Below, in pieces: positions 13,360 through 25,600 of a stretch of 64,000 bases of DNA. Source of the stretch: Ptychodera flava (taxonomy: Eukaryota; Hemichordata; Enteropneusta; Ptychoderidae); assembly GCF_041260155.1 (NCBI RefSeq), contig NC_091947.1, forward strand, positions 38,248,532 through 38,312,531. Reading direction: 5' to 3'. The notes under the pieces are model-generated. The model did no database searches, was not told the origin of the DNA, and saw nothing but the letters and a program-made list of their open reading frames with translations. The number at the start of each line of letters is the position of its first letter. Position 1 is the first letter of the stretch. Position numbers and translations under genes: made by a program.

Positions 13360-16020
13360 TCAAATGATCCTCACTGGTAGAAACTTTTAACTATGGCATT
13401 GGTCAGACATCTGTATCTGCAGTCAGGGCATATCAAACATGACCTTCAGTGGTGAAACACTAAACTTTGACATTGGTACAATTGCAATTCTGAAGTCAGG
13501 GCATATTGAAAATGACCATCACTGGAAGACAATCTAAACTATGACATTGTTTTAATTGTTTTTTTAAAATCAAGGCAAATTTAGAATGTCCTTTACTGGC
13601 TGGCTTTGAAATTCTTATTCGAAGTCAGGGTATATTTAAAATGACCGTCACTGGAAGACAATCTAAACTATGACATTGGTCAGACATCTGTATCTGAAGT
13701 CAGGGTCAATTTAAAATGACCTTCACTGGTTGAAACAATAAACTTTGACATTGGTCCAATTGCAATTTTAAAGTCAGGGCATATTTAAAATGACCGTCAC
13801 TGGAAGACAATCTAAACTATGACATTGGTCAGACATCTGTATCTGAAGTCAGGGTCAATTTAAAATGACCTTCACTGGTTGAAACAATAAACTTTGACAT
13901 TGGTCCAATTGCAATTTTAAAGTCAGGGCATATTTAAAATGACCGTCACTGGAAGACAATCTAAACTATGACATTGGTCAGACATCTGTATCTGAAGTCA
14001 GGGTCAATTTAAATGACCTTCACTGGTTGAAACAATAAACTTTGACATTGGTCCAATTGCAATTTTAAAGTCAGGGCATATTTAAAATGACCGTCACTGG
14101 AAGACAATCTAAACTATGACATTGGTCAGACATCTGTATCTGAAGTCAGGGTCAATTTAAAATGACCTTCACTGGTTGAAACAATCAACTTTGACATTGG
14201 TCCAATTGCAATTTTAAAGTCAGGGCATATTTAAAATGACCGTCACTGGAAGACAATCTAAACTATGACATTGGTCAGACATCTGTATCTGAAGTCAGGG
14301 TCAATTTAAAATGACCTTCACTGGTAGACACAATAAACTTTGACACAAGTAAAATTGCAATTCTAAAGTCAGGGCATATTTAAAATGACCGTCACTGGAA
14401 GACAATCTAAACTATGACATTGGTCAGACATCTGTATCTGAAGTCAGGGTCAATTTAAAATGACCTTCACTGGTTGAAACAAACTTTGACATTGGTCCAA
14501 TTGCAATTTTAAAGTCAGGGCATATTTAAAATGACCGTCACTGGAAGACAATCTAAACTATGACATTGGTCAGACATCTGTATCTGAAGTCAGGGTCAAT
14601 TTAAAATGACCTTCACTAGTAGACACAATAAACTTTGACACAAGTAAAATTGCAATTCTAAAGTCAGGGCATATTTAAAATGACCATCACTGGAAGACAA
14701 TCTAAACTAGGACATTGGTCAGACATCTATCTGAAGTCCGGGTCAATTTAAAATGACCTTCACTGGTTGACACAATAACTTTGACACAAGTAAAATTGCA
14801 ATTCTAAAGTCAGGGCATATTTAAACTGACCGTCACCGGAAGACAATCTAAACTATGACATTGGTCAGACATCTGTATCTGAAGTCAGGGTCAATTTAAA
14901 TGACCTTCACTGGTTGATACATAAACTTTGACACAAGTAAAATTGCAATTCTTAAGTCAGGGCATATTTAAATGACCATCACTGGAAGACAATCTAAACT
15001 ACGACATTGGTCAGACATCTGTATCTGAAGTCAGGGTCAATTTAAATGACCTTCACTGGTTGAAACAATAAACTTTGACATTGGTCCAATTGCAATTCTA
15101 AAGTCGGGGCATATTTAAAATGACCGTCACTGGCAGACAATCTAAACTTGGACATTGGTCAGATATCTGTATCTGAAGTCAGGGTCATTTAAAATGACCT
15201 TCACTGGTTGACACAATAAACTTGGACACAAGTAAATTGCAATTCTAAAGTCAGGGCATATTTAAAATGACCATCACTGGAAGACAATCCAAACTAGGAC
15301 ATTGGTCAGACATCTATCTGAAGTCAGGGTCAATTTAAAATGACCTTCACTGGTTGACACAATAAACTTTGACACAAGTAAAATTGCAATTCTAAGTCAG
15401 GGCATATTTCAAATGACCATCACTGGAAGACAATCTAAACTAGGACATTGGTCAGACATCTGTATCTGAAGTCAGGGTCAATTTAAAACGACCTTCACTT
15501 GTTGACACAATAAACTTTGACATTGGTCCAATTGCAATTCTAAAGTCAGGGCATATTTAAAATGACCATCACTGGAAGACAATCTAAACTATGACATTGG
15601 TCAGACATCTGTATCTGAAGTCAGGGTCAATTTAAAATGACCTTCACTGGTTGACACAATAAACTTTGACACAAGTAAAATTGCAATTCTAAAGTCAGGG
15701 CATATTTAAAATGACCATCACTGGAAGACAATCTAAACTATGACATTGGTCAGACATCTGTATCTGAAGTCAGGGTCAATTTAAAATGACCTTCACTGGT
15801 TGAAACAATAAACTTTGACACCAGTAAAATTGCAATTCTAAAGTCAGGGCATATTTAAAATGACCATCACTGGAAGACAATCTTAACTAGGACATTGGTC
15901 AGACATCTGTATCTGAAGTCAGGGTCAATTTAAAATGACCTTTCTTTGGCTGGCTTTGACATTGGCCCAATTCTAATTCAGAAGTCAGGGCATATTTCAT
16001 ATGTCCTTCACTGGTTGACA
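13360..16020. repeat. 149-bp satellite with two-part higher-order structure
   Basis: About 18 tandem units with a period of 149 bases, for example 13771 to 13920. Each unit has two related halves of 75 and 74 bases. Both halves begin AAGTCAGGG and carry a TTTAAAATGACC and TCACTGG core. They differ after it: one continues GAAGACAATCTAAAC, the other GTTGAAACAATAAAC or a GACACAAGTAAAATT variant. The middle units are nearly identical and the edges diverged, as expected from unequal exchange. It lies downstream of gene 1, beyond its likely poly(A) signal. Confidence 0.95.
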
Positions 16021-16238
16021 CACTAATCTATGGCATTGGTCCAATTCTAATTCACTTGTTGAAAGCTAATTGGTACAATTGTCAGTAATCGATTTAAATT
16101 CTTTAGTCAGGGCATATGTAACATGACCATCATCATATGACAATAGTGGCTCCTTTGTAAAAGTCAAACTCTGTTATGCTGTTTTGAGGAATTTTCATTT
16201 TTTCAATCTTTGTGTACATTTTTTCTTGTATTTGTCCT

Positions 16239-16244
16239 TTTATT
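16239..16244 (-). terminator. Possible poly(A) signal of gene 1
   Basis: AATAAA on the minus strand, about 300 bases beyond the gene 1 stop and before the satellite. The hexamer is common in A+T-rich DNA, so this is only a candidate. Confidence 0.35.
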
Positions 16245-16539
16245 GCTGAATGTATCTTTTGGTGCCGAGGAATGGATTCTTTTAATAATTTACTCATTTT
16301 AAAAGGCCAAATTAAAAAGTAAAACATAAATTAATTTGCCTAAATTGAATATTTGGATAAAAATTTAAATGAAGTAGTGTACAGTGTCAGCCAATGAAAG
16401 CCATTCAAACATTCCCTGACTCATTGGTTAAGATGGTACACAAGTGGGCAGTAAAAACATAGCTACATGGATTGTCCGCCTTTAAAAGTCCCTTATCAAT
16501 AATACTATACCCAGAGATTGCCTTGCTTCACAAAGATTC

Positions 16540-16661
16540 TCATAGCTCTTCAGTACCAACAAACTGAGAGACATTGTCACAGAGGATAGCTAATTGGTCC
16601 GATGAATGATCAGTGACGATGCAGTGTCTGCCATTCTTCAAGGATGATATCATTCCATTAC
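16540..16661 (-). CDS. Gene 1 exon J (last)
   Basis: Acceptor TTCACAG, phase 1 in; 40 codons ending in TGA. It encodes NGMISSLKNGRHCIVTDH and then DQLAILCDNV, which fits the strand after the SAM-binding glycine loop of amino-methyltransferases. Ends FVGTEEL-stop. Confidence 0.75.
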
Positions 16662-19600
16662 CTGTGAATGAAACAAATTTTTATTAGTCCATTAAATTTG
16701 AAGAAAATTAAAGGATAGTGTTGTGGAAAGATGAGTGAATTCATATTGTCTTATCAACAAATTCATTAAAAGTCCTGCTGCAACTTTTCACAATATTTTC
16801 ATAATGTTACATGCAATGTACAATTAGTGCATGTAGATAGACATACTATTGGGTATCCATACACATACCGATATTATCAACCTCTGCTAATGACAGAATG
16901 TCGAAATGTGAGCAAAATAATTTTTACGTGGGTGCTGCTCTCCATTAATCAGCCCCCACGGCAAGAGTTGCAACTATGTTGTATGCATGCACTTGTTTAA
17001 AATTGAATTTGTTCACAATTATAGTAAGTATTAAGGCACGAACAGAGGTTGATAGATAATATTTATTTGCACACTCATTAACAATAATGTCAAAAGTTGC
17101 AGCTTTTGGTGCTTTGATGTTATGTTGGATTTATGGGTTATAATACTATATTGTATTTCAGTAATATGAAGGAATAAATCGTATATCAAGTAATTTTGAC
17201 CAAATTAAAAACATACATTTCCTAAATTATCATGTACGCAAAACTATAATTTTTCTTGTGAGAAAGATTAGTTGAATTATTGCAGCACTTGAAGCATTGC
17301 AAAAGAGACCTTTCTCAGCACATGCAGATACAGTAAGGAAAATAAAATGTGTGTGATTCTTGTAGTCTGCCTTGTCCTACAATTGCATTGGCATCTGCTT
17401 TTTTTCGAAAGCACGAAAATGGAACTAAAAGTAATTTATTTATGAGATCCACTGAATATGTGAAGTATCCATCCCCCTCTGTGGCTGAAAGTTTGAATCA
17501 CATGGTCATACGTTCTTTGTGGAGTGTCACAGGACCATATTGTGTCGTTCTTCGGTTGGATGTTGAATTGGATTCTTGTCTTGTGAGCAGTACATAGCCA
17601 CCACCATACACTGTACGGCCTCTATCAGTCCAAATCTGCGGGCTGAAATGTAGAAATAATAATATCTATTATTTTACAAGCCTAAATCTAACTTCAGCAT
17701 TTTTACACTTTATGTTTGTAAATATCGATTACAAAGAGTGCCAAGAATACATTACCCTTTTCCTGCCAAGTTCATATTTCCCCATCAGGTCTAGATCGTT
17801 AAAACTAGTGAAGCACAATATGTAACATTCGGTCATTTTAACAACAAAATTGAACTTTTGAAGACCTTGAAATCACAGATACTGAAAACATTATTTGTAT
17901 GGACTAAAGCTGTTGGAACAGACCAAGCCAAATTGGTGGAAATGCGTATTGTTGTGGCTCAACACTGCTTTTCCCTGAGTTGGCTGATGGGGAAGTAATA
18001 TCGTCTGGCAGGAAAAGGGTTAATTAACCCTTTCACCACCATGGTTTGTCCCAAATCCATTGTTTCTATGGTAAAGTTGGACCTGTATACAGGGAACTGG
18101 GGGTGAAAGGGTTAAATGAATTTCATTTGCTAAATGTATTTGGCAATCTATCTTCATCAGATATTACACAAAATTGACATATTTCCAAAAAACATGCATC
18201 AAACTTGTCAATAAGCACCAACAAGGGTGTGTGTGTTGGTCGTTACACTACATCATGTGGTCTATTTTATGTGTACGAGAAGGAGGGGGAAGAAAGAACA
18301 ATAGGGTAAAAACAGTGATTGCACTTACTTGAGCTACAAGTTTGTACATGACAGAACACAGGTTGCACAGAGACAAAGTTTTTGTCTCTTTTAAATGCCT
18401 GCATAATCTCTCCCATCTCTGATGCTCTGCAGATGACAGCTATGTTAAATGCACTTTGTTGGCAGTCGACATTTATTGCCTTGATGGTAATCATCAGTCT
18501 TTGGATATCACTTGCTGACCATTCCTTGAAAATAAAATAGGAGACAGCTTTAATTCACTATTTGACATCCTGGTAGATTTAAGCATAGACAGTATGATTC
18601 GGGAGTGGAGATTTAGCCGAGTGGTTCTGTCTGTGGCCTCTCAGCTAGGCGACTGATGCCGTATGTTGTGGGTTCGAATCCGATTGAAAACTAGCCGTAT
18701 TAAGTCATGAACATACATGAAACACATGACTAAACAGTCCCGTGTATGTTTATGAGTATAAATATAAAGTGACATGCTAGGTGGCGTAAGGGTTCCAACA
18801 AGCAATGAAACATGAACAATAACAATTTTATAACCATGACATTGAATGAAACACTTATCATAAAATTCAGATAGCCGTTGAGAGTCATGGCTGAGACAGT
18901 AAAAAACTGAGATCTCACTTAACACTTTTCAGTGTAGATGACTCCATATGATGTAAAAGTCATGGCAAAAAGTTTCCCAGCCTATACAACAGATGATTAT
19001 ACCATGTGTATGTGTGGAATTTGGAAGCGAAAAACTATGTCAGGGGGAAATACTATCGGTACGCAAGGACCTCCATACTTATTGATTTCCGTGGCTATGA
19101 CCAAAACACATTAAAAGAAGCAGCTTTGGTTGGTCGTGTTAGTAACAATGATAAGAGTACACTTACTGAAGGCATATCAACCAATGTTAGGTCAATTCCT
19201 CGGAATCCTGGACACTGCTGTTTTAGTGAAGAGGCATTCAGATCAAGCACATCTGCATTGTGGATTGTGAATCCATAGGCGCCATCAGTTGCAAATACGG
19301 CAGTTTTACTCGCATCTTCCTTGTTTTTTTCTAGAATTACTGCTCTTTGGCAAAATGATTCAAACTGTGCTGGTACCCACGACTGTACGATAGGTTTACA
19401 AACTGTTCTAGTTTTTCTCTTGTTGTTTCGTTTGGAAATCTTTGCCTTGCCTCTTCCCAGCCCCCTTCAACACAGCCAGTAATCATGACGAAAAATCTCT
19501 GTACCAGGTCTAATTTCCTCAGTACTGCCGATTCCTTTACTAGCTCTGTAACAGAAATTTCTGTTGAAATTATTTCTTCTAACAGCCATTTCTGATCGTT

Positions 19601-22600
19601 ATTGTTAACCGAAGAAAGTCACCTAATTTTCTGAACGGAATTTCTGGCCTCTTCAATCCTCTCAGTTCAGCAGGCTTGAGATTCTGAGATCTTGTTCGAC
19701 CTTCTTCATACATTGCGAACACTTCCATCATCAATGAAAAATGTCTCATTTTCGCAACAGCACAGCATATCTTCATGAAGAGGGAGTCGGCTTTCTGTGT
19801 CAAGAAAATAATTAGTAATTAACATATCAATTTCATGAGCATGACACTTAACATCATCGATAATTGCGCCAGTGGCTTACTGACAATATGTATGCAGGTT
19901 CACAATATATTATGCGATTAACCGAAGTGTACACAATTAAATTCATGGGTGCTGCCATGCTTTTTGAGTACTTGTGAATAAACAAATATGAAGTGTGCAA
20001 AGTATAACTTTATAACATGCCATTAATAAAATATGTATCTCTATTATTAGCCAGTTAGTATCATAATCCATCTTGTCAATGATATAAAATATTGTTACTA
20101 TCATGCCTAAAGAAAAACAGAAAAAGAGAGAAAACTGCTGTACCTATGAACATAAGTAAGAATGTTGGGATTGAATTTTAGAGAGCATCCTCTGTGTAAA
20201 TAACTTGATGCAAAAATTGCCAGTTTTCAGCCACAATGTCAGTTTTTGGCTTGCAAGTGGAAGTTAGGCAGTGCAGTTACTCAATGGTAATGATGGCACA
20301 GTACATCCCTTGTTAAACACAATAGGTAAGTATGATGGTAAAAATTGCCAATTTATGTCCAACATTTTTACACATTAAACAGAAAATCTATACCTGCAGG
20401 GAGTCTGATATTGTGTATGTGTTTGAACTGTTGTGGTCAGTAGGTAGATTGGCATTTAAAGCAAGTAATGATTAATTCTATTTTATCCTTTACTATTACT
20501 AATGATGAATCAATACAAATAAAATTAAGATCTTAACCCCTGACGTGACACCAAGGGCTGAGTCCTATATGATATTACAAAGCTGGAGATTATCATGTGA
20601 TGTTCTGGTAATACACAGCTTGTCCATATAAGACTGAAAACCTACACAGTGTAGGTTTTTAGTCTTACATTTTCAATATATAACATCAATGTTTATGTAT
20701 CAACTGATACAGTCATTAGTAAACTTACCTCCTTAAGTATCATTGCACATGATTTCTCCCACTGTTCTTCTTTTGCTTCTATGTCTGGCATTTCTTCGTA
20801 TCTATCCCGGCACATTTGAACCTAATGACCTAAACAAGAGGGCATATTACATCTTATCCAACAAAATACATACTAGATACATATTTTACAAAATCATTGA
20901 GCACAATCAATTATCTGAATTACTCATTACTTTTTGTTCAGTCTATCAGACAAAAGTGTCCTGCAAATAAAACTGTCAAATTTCTTACCAAAAGACAACT
21001 GGTATTTGTTTGACTTTACTTGCAATAATAAACTTAACCATTTCAACCAACTCGGACAAAAATGTCCGATGACGTCATAGAGTACCAGGGGGTCAGGGTG
21101 CAAAGGGTTAAAATGTTGTACAACTGTTGGAAACTCAAAACTCTCCTTTAATGTCTCCAGTTTTACTTAAAAATTATATGAGTTCAACAGGAGATGTATT
21201 ATGTAATTGTACTGTCATCAATGCTGTTGTATAATTAGATGGTACTTTAAGGCTTCAATGCACATTTCAACTTACAATAATCTCCAAAATGTCTGACATT
21301 CTGGCTAGAGATATTTTGTTCTATCAGTATCAACAATTTTTTTCTTGTTTAGATATTGCATACTCTTTACACCCAACACTCTGTTCTTGCTAAGTAATTT
21401 CAAATCCATTTGTTGACAATCAAAGTAAGGCACTTCAGCCTTATGGGAATGTATATGTATTGAGGAACGAAGGCTATTTTTTATAACTTACATGGCTTGT
21501 GATGAACAAATTTGTACAATTTTCAAAGCATTTCCAAGTATAATCCCTACTCGTGTATAAGCCCCTGCACTAATTTTGTGTGGAAGGTTTAAAATGAAGT
21601 AGATCTTTGCATAAGCCCCTACGTTTGCTGCACACATACATAAATCAACTGGTAAAATTTCTTTTCAGACCAAAGAAACTGGTGTGAAAAAATGTGAAAT
21701 TAACCTTTCCATGAAGGTAACATAATGTAACATCTGCGCTATTTATGGTCCCTTATTATCATTTGTGAAACTCTGTTGTCCCTTTGTGCAATGGAACAGA
21801 TATACCGATACTCTTAGGTCACAATGCATTTTTCATTTCTATTCTTATTCACAATGTTGCATTTCATCCTCTAAACATTTTTTTGGTTTCCAACAATTAC
21901 TTTTTTTCATCTTTATAGATTTTAACAATCACTATACAAGAATTTCCCATCTATGTTGTTGTTTTCTGAGATCTGGTTACATGAGTCAGTGTTCTCCACA
22001 GCTTAGAAAAACAGATGGATGGCCAATTTACACAACAGTGCATAATTTGCAAATTCTTTTCTTGTGAAAATGTATTCTTATGTGCAGTTATTAACATAAG
22101 AATAAATTGCTCCAAAAACGGAGGGGTGGCCCACCCATAAAAATCCCCTTGTGGAGAACCCTGTGAGTAAAAGATTTTTAAAAAGCAGTTTTGTGTCTCT
22201 GAGGTTATACTTGGAACAGTGCAGTACATCAGACGTGTAAGATAACTCATCCTACCTTCTCTTGAAAGTCATCGAATGATGGAATTCAACAGTTGCATTA
22301 TGTCTATGGGCCAACCACTTCCTCTGTTCATCGCTCAGTCCTGCATAGACAACAGCGAGTCTACTTTTCAGTTCTTTCCGATTTCCATATTTTTCACTCA
22401 GGCGTTTAACAGCAAGGAAAGAATGCTGCCCTCCAATAACCTCATATGTGTAGCCGTTAACCTAGAATAATAATGAAACAGGTTTTTGAAACAGGACAAG
22501 TTAAACATTGCAATAACTGTTCACTTTACATACGTCAAAAGCTCTACTTTGTGAATGCCAATCATTACATACATTTTCTCTTTCTTATCAGAAGTCACCA

Positions 22601-25600
22601 TGAAATTGTTACGCTAACTAAAGAAGTAGTCTCCCCTATCTAGAAATGTTGTGATTATTGCTATTCAAACAGTACAGGGAAATCAACCAAAAAGTCTGTG
22701 GTATATTTAATAAATTTTAACATCATTGATACATGTTTTGACATTCAAACACTAGGTGAAGGATAAGGCACAGAATAAATGTGAATGTGTTTGCTAAGTA
22801 GAGGCCGTATGTCCAAAGATAAAAATATTGTAAATACAGCTAAATGTGTATAGCACATTTTGCATGCATTCATTTCACAGGCATTGAGTTGCATGACACT
22901 GCTTCTGTCTCACATGCAAGTCATGTACATTTCACAGGGAGAAGTTGAAATGTATTTTCATTACATTACCCTTCCATATATTGACCCAGATGTTGTTTAG
23001 ATACATTCTCAACCTGGAAAGTGTTAGGACACAATGCGTGCCAAGCAAACATAGGTAAAGTTCAGTTCCAAGATACTCACATTGGACTCCCTAAAGTTCT
23101 CCTTGATTCATTTTTCAACACAACAATTAATGGTTGATATGCCTCATCAAGGTAATCCTCCATAGCTGCTTCCATTTGTCAACCCATTTGTCATCAGGAG
23201 CCCTTGCTTGCTTCCCTAGTTCCAGTGCGCTGATATCAATTAAAAACGGTCCTTAAGAAAAGACAAACATTACATTGTCATTGGGAAGACAGCAGGATAA
23301 TATACAAATAAGATTTTTCTAATAATTTTTTTATGTAAATGTTTTCATCAAAGTCTGACACACCATACCAAAGATGTGCACAGAAAGACTTCAGTTATCA
23401 TCTGCTAGTACATGGCACTTGTCTTCGATAGAACATCACAGTTTGATATATCACTAATATTTGGTTCATGTTTTGATGGTGAAAGTGTGTCAACTATGGG
23501 TGGACTGTTAACCCACAGAATTCTTATTAAACCAACTGTTCCTACCATCAATCATGCCACTTGAGAAACAACTTAGGATTGGCAAGTACACATAACTTTA
23601 TGTGAATATTCTTGGGTTGTGTAAATGCTTTTTGTGCAGACAATAATATACATGTATGAATAGACTTGTCAAAAAGCTCAGGATTAGTCACCTACTGAAA
23701 TCCCCTTATGATGAGCACTAAAGCTTAAATTAATAACCAATTCAAGTTTATTTCTTTGTCAAAAATCAGCAAGAATTACTCAATTAAACCAATCCTTAGA
23801 ATTAAAATAATCAACAGTAAACACTTTCAAACCATACACTTTTTATAAGGTTAACCAGGAGCTTCATACTGACACTAGTGATGTTTGTCAGCTGCACACG
23901 ACATAAATAATTTAGACATTTTGTTCTTCATACCGCATTGAAGAATGAGCGAGTCTTTCACGAGCTTCTCTTTTCTTGTACTTAACCAAAAAGGTCAGTG
24001 TTGTTTAGTATTTATCTGCACTTTATTTCAAATACCTCAATTATTCCTCTTTGCACTAATTGATATTGACTAGATTTCCTCAAAGAGTGTTGTCTTTCCG
24101 ACAGATAAGGGAAACATAGAGAAATCTTTGTCAAGCTTACCAGTTCCAATGTGGCAGTCCCTGATGCTTTCTTTCATCGATAGCTCCTCCTCACTCATTT
24201 CTTTGTTGAGTTTTTCAGCCTTCTTTTTCTTTGAAAGTGTCGTAGCACTAATTGTTTTGCAGCATCTGTCAATTTTCTCTTCTTTGTGCTTCTTGATAAG
24301 GGAGTATTTGACCTGTGTAATTCACCAAAATAAAGAAATGTTGTATTCAACTCAAAGTAACATATTGGTTTCAATGTCAGCAATAGGTCTCCAGAGATTT
24401 GGACCATTTCCCTTCACATTAATGCTTTATGTTATTACAAATCTTTGACAGACTACCCGTATTACATGCACTTCAGTCTTATATGACTTTGAGCATTATA
24501 TGTACTCTAGCTTTTGCTGTATTTTGTTGGTTGCAACTTGTATTCTCTTTGCTGCTTCATATGTACCAAAGTAGCTTGGTGAATCTCATTGTGTTAGATC
24601 TCTTTGTAGGCTTGGTTACAAAGGACTGGAATGTTTGCATTCATACATGTGCGGTTTCTCTAATTTGGTACCTGAGAAAACTTGTGATTTCATAGTTCTG
24701 TGAAATGTGAACCATGTTTCATTTGATTCCACTGCAAAGGAAGTGTAACAGAAGGTCACTAGTTCAAGGGTACAATGACCATGAATCAAATTACACAAAT
24801 TTAGAAGTTCAAATGGTTAAACTCATGATATGTATGGTCCAAGAATTCTTCAATGAATTGTCATGGGTTTTGTTTTCATCAATTGTGTTTTAGTCTCTCA
24901 GATGTCGATGTACTTACATACTAGCTGTGGGACTCATTACATCATCATCATCATCTGGTGTAGACTCTATGCCATTACTGGAACTATGACTAATATTTTC
25001 TGTTGTTTCTGATTCACCCTCTGGCTCTGAGTCATCTTCACTGGAATCGTTGGTCAGGTTACTCACACTTGATGCAGGTGAAGATGTGTCTTCCTTACCG
25101 GACAATACTGAATTAAAATGATCACAGAACTCCTGTGGACTTCTAAGGTCTCTGAATTGGCGACACATGTCATTCTTGTTCCACACAAAGGAAGAACGTA
25201 GGAGCTTGTATGGATGATCATTTTTGTCAGTAAAGTAAACCTGAAAAAAAAAATATTATCATTATGGTTGATGTATTTGGCAAATGCTGAATACTTATAT
25301 ACTGATTTATCAATCAATGCTAACAAACCATGGTCCAACCATCATGAATATTTTCACTATTCAGACCTCATCACTTTACTCAAAGTGAGTAGTTTGCATT
25401 AATTGATGAAATACTTTGCTGCAAGAGTGAAATACTTAACAAGTTGCTTCATTTTTCGGCAATGTCCATCTCCACTGTCAGAGAAAACTTTGCCTAAATC
25501 ATAAACTGTATCATTGAAACAATAAGGTGTGAAAAGCCAGTCTAACCCTATTCCTGCCAAGTCCATATTTCACCATCACCTCAAGATGGTTAAATTAATG

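Noticed and set aside
13360-16020. CRISPR array
   Set aside because: Units are contiguous 149-bp tandem repeats with no unique spacers, in an animal genome.
17349-17597. Plus-strand open frame of 82 codons
   Set aside because: Antisense to gene 1 exon I, which has splice sites and fits the neighbouring exons.
18614-18681. A functional tRNA gene
   Set aside because: Boxes A and B are good but the acceptor stem cannot pair and the sequence runs on into a SINE-like body.
21765-22470. Plus-strand frames antisense to gene 1 exon E and the nearby MITE
   Set aside because: The minus strand carries the ParB-like core with splice sites; the plus frames have no family resemblance.
24429-24695. Plus-strand frame of 88 hydrophobic codons
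   Set aside because: T-rich intron sequence of gene 1; hydrophobicity follows from composition.
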